Shown: piece by piece, positions 8,122 to 11,973 of the stretch
Layout: each line of letters starts with the position of its first letter
Position numbering within the stretch: position 1 is the stretch's first letter
From: an uncultured Clostridia bacterium
Lineage (GTDB): Bacteria > Bacillota > Clostridia > Oscillospirales > Oscillospiraceae
Reading direction: 5' to 3'
Assembly (NCBI GenBank): GCA_945487445.1
Contig: CALYTU010000039.1
Location: 1-11,973 of the forward strand
DNA: 11,973 nucleotides
Program-made: the position numbers and the translations under genes
The notes under the pieces: generated by a model
What the model saw: the letters and a program-made list of their open reading frames with translations, nothing else
Told to the model about the DNA's origin: nothing
Database searches by the model: none

Positions 8122-8940
8122 ATGCGGGATTTTTTCGGCAGGGAAGCCGACTTGAGCGGAAAAAAACTTTGGCTTTTGGACATGGACGGCACGATCTATT
8201 TGGAAAACCGGATTTTTGACGGCACCCTCGATCTGCTGGAAACCATCCGTGAAAGAGGCGGCCGCTATGTCTTCATTACCAACAACTCCTCACGATCTGT
8301 CACGGATTATTTGAATAAGGTCCGAGGGATGGGAATTCGGGCTGGGGAGGAGGACTTTTTTACCTCCGCGCAGGCTGCCGCCCATCTGCTGCAAACGAAC
8401 CATCCCGGCGCGAAGGTTTATTGCCAGGGAACGGAAAGTCTGGTGCGGGAGCTTCGGCAAGCAGGCATCTCCGTGACCACAGAGGTTGAGCCGGTTGACG
8501 TGGTCCTTACGGGCTTCGATATGGAGCTGACTTCCGAGAAGCTCCGAAGGACGTGTCAGATCCTGACGGAACAGAAGGAAGCGACATATTACGCAACGAA
8601 CCCGGATCTGGTCTGCCCCGTCAGCTTCGGCTATGTCCCGGACTGCGGCTCCATGAGCATCATGCTCCGGAACGCCACCGGTCGCGAGCCGATCTTCATT
8701 GGCAAGCCGCAACCTGCCATGATTCAAATTGTCATGCAAAAGCTGAGCTGCTCTTCTGCGGAAACTGTCGTTGTAGGCGACCGGGTTTATACCGACATTG
8801 CCTCCGGCTATCACGCCGGGGTCTGTACCGTGGGCGTCCTCTCCGGGGAAGCCACTGTGGAGGACTTCCGAACCGCCGCAACGCCTCCCACGTTTTTATT
8901 TGAGAACGTCCGCGAGATCTGGCGGGCAGTTCATGAATAA
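8122..8940 (+). CDS. HAD-IIA family phosphatase (NagD-like)
   Basis: A 272-residue HAD superfamily hydrolase of subfamily IIA. DMDGT (20-24) supplies the nucleophile and acid/base aspartates, ITNNS (52-56) is motif II, IGKPQP with Lys195 is motif III, and GDRVYTD (219-225) binds magnesium. The cap lies between motifs II and III, as in subclass IIA. Relatives dephosphorylate nucleotides, phosphoglycolate or glycerol 3-phosphate. The start is three bases after the tagD stop, with weak AGGG (8111-8114) seven bases upstream, so translation is probably coupled to tagD. This suggests a role in glycerol-phosphate or CDP-glycerol metabolism, but that is inference; a housekeeping phosphatase is also possible. 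Confidence 0.9.
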   Translation: MRDFFGREADLSGKKLWLLDMDGTIYLENRIFDGTLDLLETIRERGGRYVFITNNSSRSVTDYLNKVRGMGIRAGEEDFFTSAQAAAHLLQTNHPGAKVYCQGTESLVRELRQAGISVTTEVEPVDVVLTGFDMELTSEKLRRTCQILTEQKEATYYATNPDLVCPVSFGYVPDCGSMSIMLRNATGREPIFIGKPQPAMIQIVMQKLSCSSAETVVVGDRVYTDIASGYHAGVCTVGVLSGEATVEDFRTAATPPTFLFENVREIWRAVHE

Positions 8941-8955
8941 TCTCCGAAACACAGA

Positions 8956-8997
8956 AAACAAGCAAGAGATACCCGCTCGGATACCGCTTGCCTGTTT
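8956..8997. terminator. Intrinsic terminator, probably bidirectional
   Basis: AAACAAGCAAG (8956-8966) pairs with CTTGCCTGTTT (8987-8997) at 10 of 11 positions, and imperfect pairing continues inwards to CCG/CGG. A T-rich tail (TTTCTTTAATTTGT) follows on the + strand. On the minus strand the stem is followed by TTGTTTTCTGTGTTT. It lies 15 bases after the phosphatase stop and is well placed to end the operon. It could also have served the convergent capA-like gene. Confidence 0.7.
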
Positions 8998-9008
8998 CTT
9001 TAATTTGT

Positions 9009-9018
9009 AATCTGCTTT
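9009..9018. repeat. Target site duplication, left copy
   Basis: AATCTGCTTT directly abuts the left end of the MITE-like element and is identical to the right copy at 9256-9265. Confidence 0.7.
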
Positions 9019-9053
9019 CTGGTTACCGGCTTAACTCAGCAAACACGCCGTAG

Positions 9054-9072
9054 GGGCGCTCATTGAGCGCCC
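9054..9072. repeat. GC-rich palindrome inside the element
   Basis: GGGCGCTCA (9054-9062) and TGAGCGCCC (9064-9072) are perfect inverse complements around a single T. A second hairpin, CGTTTGC-GTGA-GCAAACG (9074-9091), follows at once. As RNA or single-stranded DNA the two would form adjacent strong hairpins. Confidence 0.75.
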
Positions 9073-9142
9073 TCGTTTGCGTGAGCAAACGATCTGAACG
9101 CAGGCGGTACGGCACCCGTGTCGGATTAGCCTCCGGCAAATT

Positions 9143-9158
9143 GTCCGCCGCGGCGGAC
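9143..9158. repeat. Perfect 16-base palindrome inside the element
   Basis: GTCCGCCGCGGCGGAC is its own inverse complement. It is followed directly by GGGCGC (9160-9165) and GCGCCC (9173-9178), another inverted pair that overlaps the inner inverted repeat of the element. Confidence 0.75.
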
Positions 9159-9255
9159 CGGGCGCACGATGAGCGCCCTTACGTCAGATTTGAAACGCTT
9201 CCATCGCAGCTTGCGGCTGCCTTTGGATGTTAGGCTGAGTTAATCCGATAACCAG

Positions 9256-9265
9256 AATCTGCTTT
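9256..9265. repeat. Target site duplication, right copy
   Basis: AATCTGCTTT directly abuts the right end of the element. It sits one base from the stop codon of the capA-like gene on the minus strand (9267-9269). Confidence 0.7.
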
Positions 9266-9266
9266 T

Positions 9267-10535
9267 TTATTGCGTGCTCTGGAGCTCCCCGAGACCGGTC
9301 TGCTCCTTCATCTTCTCCACGGCGGATATCAGCCGCTCATAGAGCTTTTCAGAAACGCTGTCATAGTAGCCGCTGTTGTAAAAGCGGATGGCGGCCAGCG
9401 TGTCGAGAATCTCATATTCCCTGAGCTCCAGCTCCTCCGAGGGGGCGGCGGAGTAGGTGGGCGCATATTCCAGGTTCGTGATACGGACGCCCTCGCCATC
9501 CTTACTGATCGTCACAGAGAGCACGCAGCCGTTTCGGGCGGAGTTGGTGTCGGCGCAGGAGACAAAGTCGCCCAGACTGTAGGCAATGAAGCTCCCGCCG
9601 AAGGGGGAGATCCGGCGGCTTGTGAGCGTCATCGGTCCGACAAAGTGGGAGTGCGAGCCGACGATCAGGTGAACGCCGCTTTGAAAGAGCAGCTTTGCAA
9701 TCTCCTTTTGTGAGTCCGCAATTTGCTGGTCGTATTCGCTGCCCCAATGGACCATGGCCACGATCACATCCGGGCTCTGTGCTTTGGCCTCCTCCACGAC
9801 GGCGGTGATTGAAGCATGGTCGATCTTGCTGTAGTTCGTGTCGTAGTCGTTGTAGAGCAGATTGACGCAATACTCCGCGCCAACCGGAAGCCGGAGATTG
9901 TTCATGCCCTTTGTGAAGGCGAGAAACGCAATCCGCAGGCCGTTCACATCTCGAATCAGAACGCCGTGCTCCTGTCGGTCTTTTTCTGAGCTCCAGGTTC
10001 CAAGCGCGTCCATCCCTGCTGCCTCGATGGCCTGCTTCGTGGCTGATAGTCCGGTGATGCCGTTTTGGATTGTATAGGAGTTAGCTGTCTGGAGGATGTC
10101 GAAGCCGGCGTTGTATAGTGCCTGGAGCAGAGCGGGCGGATAGCTGTGATCCGAGGCAAGTTCGGCTTGCGTGACGTTCCCCTCCAAATTGCCAACGGTC
10201 AGATCCGCTGCGGCCAGTCGGGGGACAATCCGCCGGAAAAGCGGTGTGAAGTCGTAGCCGGTTTCGGTTCGGAAGCCGTCCAGCATGGCATTGTCCAGAC
10301 AGATGTCGCCTACAAAGTTGATGGTTGCGACGGCGGTGCCGGGAGCGGCTGTTTCCGTCTGTTCCGGGATGTCGTTGCTCTGATCATGCAGAAGGAAAAA
10401 CAGACTGACCCCCAGGAGCAGAAGCAGCAGAAACGGAAGCATCCGACGCAGACGGCGCTTTCGACGACGTGCCTTTCCGAGCCGGCGGTCCTGCCGAAGC
10501 TGTTCTTCGAGATTGTTTAGATATGGATCAGGCAT
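9267..10535 (-). CDS. CapA/PGA_cap family metallophosphatase-like membrane-anchored protein
   Basis: A 422-residue protein of the CapA (poly-gamma-glutamate capsule synthesis) family, which has a calcineurin-like metallophosphatase fold. A very basic N-terminus (17-32) precedes one membrane segment (33-50), so the domain should lie outside the cell. Motifs in order are VGDICLD (75-81), GNLEG (115-119), TANSYTIQNG (150-159), MVHWGSEY (261-268), VGSHSH (292-297) and YSLGDFV (319-325). The third block is usually ANNH; here it reads ANSY, so the expected His is Tyr. An 80-residue tail follows. The frame opens 20 codons further upstream, but the start at 10535 is chosen because GGAGG (10543-10547, minus strand) is seven bases away. 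No other capsule gene (capB, capC) is present, so poly-glutamate synthesis is unlikely; a role in wall or glycan metabolism is inferred. Confidence 0.87.
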   Translation of the reverse strand: MPDPYLNNLEEQLRQDRRLGKARRRKRRLRRMLPFLLLLLLGVSLFFLLHDQSNDIPEQTETAAPGTAVATINFVGDICLDNAMLDGFRTETGYDFTPLFRRIVPRLAAADLTVGNLEGNVTQAELASDHSYPPALLQALYNAGFDILQTANSYTIQNGITGLSATKQAIEAAGMDALGTWSSEKDRQEHGVLIRDVNGLRIAFLAFTKGMNNLRLPVGAEYCVNLLYNDYDTNYSKIDHASITAVVEEAKAQSPDVIVAMVHWGSEYDQQIADSQKEIAKLLFQSGVHLIVGSHSHFVGPMTLTSRRISPFGGSFIAYSLGDFVSCADTNSARNGCVLSVTISKDGEGVRITNLEYAPTYSAAPSEELELREYEILDTLAAIRFYNSGYYDSVSEKLYERLISAVEKMKEQTGLGELQSTQ

Positions 10536-10566
10536 AGATTTGCCTCCAGGAAAAGTTGATGCGAGT

Positions 10567-10595
10567 ATTTTACAATACATCTCGGAAAAACTCAA
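10567..10595 (-). promoter_or_regulatory. Promoter of the capA-like gene
   Basis: Read on the minus strand, TTGAGT (10595-10590) and TAAAAT (10572-10567) are 17 bases apart. Transcription would start near 10560, giving a leader of about 25 bases that carries the GGAGG site. The -35 lies in one arm of an inverted repeat. Confidence 0.55.
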
Positions 10596-10611
10596 TATTT
10601 ATTTTGAGTTT
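10588..10611. promoter_or_regulatory. Inverted repeat, candidate shared operator
   Basis: AAACTCAA (10588-10595) and TTGAGTTT (10604-10611) are perfect inverse complements separated by eight A/T bases. The left arm covers the -35 of the minus-strand promoter, and the right arm ends three bases before the -35 of the plus-strand promoter. This is where a dimeric regulator could control both genes. It could also form a weak hairpin in RNA. Confidence 0.45.
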
Positions 10612-10614
10612 AGG

Positions 10615-10643
10615 TTGGTTTTTCGTGATTTATATGCTATAAT
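10615..10643 (+). promoter_or_regulatory. Promoter of the lysozyme-gtrA pair
   Basis: A perfect TATAAT (10638-10643) with the TG extension at 10635-10636 lies 17 bases after TTGGTT (10615-10620), a half-matching -35. Transcription would start near 10650, just before the leader with the AAGGAG site. Confidence 0.7.
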
Positions 10644-10675
10644 ACGGAAAAATGATTACAAGAAGGAGCTTCTGC

Positions 10676-11449
10676 ATGTATAGAAAACCCTGTGGGCTTC
10701 TGGCGTTCATCCTGGCATTCCTGCTGCTTGCGGGCTGCGGCAGCGGGGGCGTTATACACCAAATTCCCGATATCCCCCGAAATGAGCGGGCGTTGTCTGA
10801 TTTCGGGACCGACGCGAAGGGTCGTCCAACTTATCCCGGTGCGGTTCTGGGTGTGGATGTTTCTTCCCACCAGGGCGACATTGACTGGCAGCGCGTCCGC
10901 GCCGACGGAGTGGAGTTTGCCATTCTCCGGATTGGTTTTCGCGGCAATACCGCCGGAAGCCTGAATATGGATGAGTCCTTCGCCGGCAACTATGTGGAGG
11001 CAAGAAACGCGGGCCTGCGCGTGGGCGCCTATTTCTTCTCGCAGGCGATCTCGGAGCAGGAAGCCAGGGAAGAGGCCGCATATACGCTTCGGCTCCTGGA
11101 TGGCATTCCGTTGGATCTGCCGGTCTTCTTTGACTGGGAGGAGGCGGCCGAAGGCCGCACCGGCGGAAAAGCCTCCTCCGCGGTGGGCGGTTACGCTGCG
11201 GCGTTCTGCCAGACGCTCACCGAAGGCGGCTACCGGGCGGGTGTCTATTTTAATCAGAATTACGGCTATTCCATCATGCATCTGGAAAATTTGCTGGACC
11301 ATGCCTTCTGGATTGCGGAATATGCGGACGGCCAGAGCTTCAGCTTCCGGACGGATCTCTGGCAGTTTACCGGCTCCGGCCATGTGGACGGAATTGACAC
11401 AATCGTGGATATGGACCTGCTGTATCAATCGGAGGAAGAAAATGAGTAA
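10676..11449 (+). CDS. GH25 lysozyme-like lipoprotein
   Basis: A 257-residue secreted lipoprotein with a glycoside hydrolase family 25 domain, which cleaves the MurNAc-GlcNAc bond of peptidoglycan. The signal peptide runs to LLLAGC, with Cys21 as the lipidation site. The catalytic domain fills 57-250. VLGVDVSSHQGDIDW (57-71) gives the first conserved Asp (61), VGAYFFSQA (116-124) is a core strand, and PVFFDWEE (149-156) holds the Asp153-x-Glu155 catalytic pair. DMDLLY (245-250) closes the barrel. There are no cell-wall binding repeats. ATG 10652 is in frame but sits at the expected transcript start; ATG 10676 has AAGGAG (10663-10668) seven bases upstream and gives a proper signal peptide. It overlaps the next gene by 8 bases. 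An anchored lysozyme would trim wall during growth or glycan insertion rather than act as a phage lysin. Confidence 0.92.
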   Translation: MYRKPCGLLAFILAFLLLAGCGSGGVIHQIPDIPRNERALSDFGTDAKGRPTYPGAVLGVDVSSHQGDIDWQRVRADGVEFAILRIGFRGNTAGSLNMDESFAGNYVEARNAGLRVGAYFFSQAISEQEAREEAAYTLRLLDGIPLDLPVFFDWEEAAEGRTGGKASSAVGGYAAAFCQTLTEGGYRAGVYFNQNYGYSIMHLENLLDHAFWIAEYADGQSFSFRTDLWQFTGSGHVDGIDTIVDMDLLYQSEEENE

Positions 11450-11936
11450 GATCAAAAAGCTCCTGGATAAGACCTTCTGGCTCTATGTGGGCCTCGGTAT
11501 TCTGAATTACGGAATCTGTAACGCAATCATGCTGTTCTTACATAACGTATGCCATGTGGAAACGACTGCCAGCCTGATTATCGAATTTACCATGCAAACA
11601 GCGGCTTCGTTTCTGCTCAATCGCTATGTGACCTTCCGCGGCGTTTCGATCTCGCGTTGGTGGCCGGTTAAGTTCGTCGTCTCGGTGGGGGTAAGCTACC
11701 TGCTTGCGAAAGTCCTGCTGTACAAGGCCTTTGAGTATCTGATTACGCTGCCCTTCTTCATTTCCATTGCCGATTGGGTGCAGGGTCTGATCGCAAAAAC
11801 CGCCGACCCACTGGTTTTCCGGCACAATTTGGTGATGCTTGCCTGCACCTTTACATACTGTGTCATCAACTATGTGGGTCAGCGGTATTATGTATTCAAG
11901 TCGGTAGAAACAAAGAAACAGGTATCTATTCAGTAG
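11442..11936 (+). CDS. GtrA-like membrane protein
   Basis: A 164-residue protein with about four membrane segments (12-34, 43-60, 76-95, 125-146) of the GtrA family, whose members are thought to help move lipid-linked sugars across the membrane or partner with glycosyltransferases in cell-surface glycan modification. The signatures are FLLNRYVTF (57-65) after the second segment and NYVGQRYYVF (143-152) after the last. The stretch 96-124 between segments 3 and 4 is longer than I expect for the family. ATG 11442 is chosen because GGAGG (11431-11435) lies six bases upstream and it overlaps the lysozyme stop by 8 bases; the frame is open much further upstream inside that gene. No GtrB-type glycosyltransferase is adjacent. 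Confidence 0.85.
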   Translation: MSKIKKLLDKTFWLYVGLGILNYGICNAIMLFLHNVCHVETTASLIIEFTMQTAASFLLNRYVTFRGVSISRWWPVKFVVSVGVSYLLAKVLLYKAFEYLITLPFFISIADWVQGLIAKTADPLVFRHNLVMLACTFTYCVINYVGQRYYVFKSVETKKQVSIQ

Positions 11937-11943
11937 CCCCATC

Positions 11944-11969
11944 TGTCATTTCGAACGAAGTGAGAAATC
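11944..11969. repeat. Dispersed intergenic repeat, probably cut by the window edge
   Basis: TGTCATTTCGAACGAAGTGA and the following GAAATC resemble a widely scattered bacterial intergenic repeat of the form TGTCATTCNGAGCGAAGNGA...GAATC. ATTTC and GAAAT within it can pair. The unit lies 7 bases past the gtrA-like stop and may continue beyond the window. Confidence 0.5.
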
Positions 11970-11973
11970 CGTT

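Larger units (their letters stand above)
9019..9255. mobile_element. MITE-like inserted element, 237 bp
   Basis: The ends CTGGTTAC... and ...GATAACCAG belong to terminal inverted repeats (9019-9040 and 9234-9255) that pair at 20 of 22 positions. A second, inner inverted pair (9049-9063 and 9169-9183) matches at 14 of 15. Several GC-rich hairpins fill the middle. It has no coding capacity. A perfect 10-base repeat flanks it. These are the marks of a miniature inverted-repeat transposable element moved by a transposase coded elsewhere. The family is not identified; a 10-base duplication would fit IS4-like transposases, which is only a guess. Confidence 0.7.
8941..9266. other. Non-coding region between convergent genes
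   Basis: This 326-base gap holds the terminator (8956-8997), a short AT-rich stretch, and the palindrome-rich inserted element 9019-9255 with its flanking 10-base repeats. I see no tRNA, riboswitch or credible open frame. Without the element and one copy of the 10-base repeat, the spacing would be only about 79 bases. Confidence 0.8.

Noticed and set aside
9054..9183. CRISPR array or structured RNA in the palindrome-rich region
   Set aside because: There are no regularly spaced direct repeats with unique spacers, and the palindromes sit inside an element with terminal inverted repeats and a target duplication.
9267..10535. Poly-gamma-glutamate capsule locus
   Set aside because: capB and capC homologues are absent, the gene stands alone on its strand, and its family motif is altered.
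10676..11449. Phage endolysin or prophage remnant
   Set aside because: The GH25 protein has a lipoprotein signal and no holin or phage gene is nearby; the neighbours are envelope genes.

Overview
The window looks like a chromosomal surface-glycan region from a Gram-positive Clostridia-type bacterium, plausibly a gut Oscillospiraceae/Oscillospirales relative. The grounds are AGGAGG-type ribosome binding sites before almost every gene, extended -10 promoters of the SigA kind, a Bacillus-like TagD, a lipoprotein lysozyme, and GC-rich intergenic palindromes of a type common in that group. The taxon is an inference from style; there is no marker gene here.

Region 1 (about 90-9000, + strand) is one tightly packed operon behind a good promoter at 94-122. 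In order it holds two tandem paralogous multi-pass proteins of the O-antigen ligase/polymerase type, two tandem paralogous family-2 glycosyltransferases, a Wzx-like flippase, a CDP-glycerol glycerophosphotransferase (TagB/TagF superfamily), TagD (glycerol-3-phosphate cytidylyltransferase) and a HAD-IIA phosphatase. A hairpin at 8956-8997 ends it. Most junctions are short gaps or overlaps. Together the genes can make CDP-glycerol, build a short lipid-linked sugar unit, flip it, polymerise or ligate it, and decorate it with glycerol phosphate. The product would be a teichoic-acid-like or phosphoglycerol-substituted wall polysaccharide. No priming sugar-phosphate transferase, chain-length regulator or phosphoregulator lies in the window, so the pathway is incomplete here.

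Region 2 (8941-9266) is non-coding. It holds the operon terminator, which looks bidirectional, and then a 237-bp palindrome-rich element (9019-9255) with imperfect terminal inverted repeats and a perfect 10-bp direct repeat on both sides. This reads as a MITE-like insertion between two convergent genes.

Region 3 (9267-11936) has a minus-strand CapA/PGA_cap-type membrane-anchored metallophosphatase-like gene, and a divergent plus-strand pair coding for a GH25 lysozyme lipoprotein and a GtrA-like membrane protein. The divergent promoters face each other across about 60 bp that contains an 8-bp-arm inverted repeat, a candidate shared operator. The window closes with part of a dispersed intergenic repeat.

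The most noteworthy points are the two-polymerase/two-transferase arrangement coupled to glycerol-phosphate chemistry, the TagD-phosphatase pairing, the MITE-like element with its target duplication, the altered His motif in the CapA-like protein, and the shared operator candidate. Every protein belongs to a recognisable family, so any novelty lies in the combination rather than in a single unknown gene.
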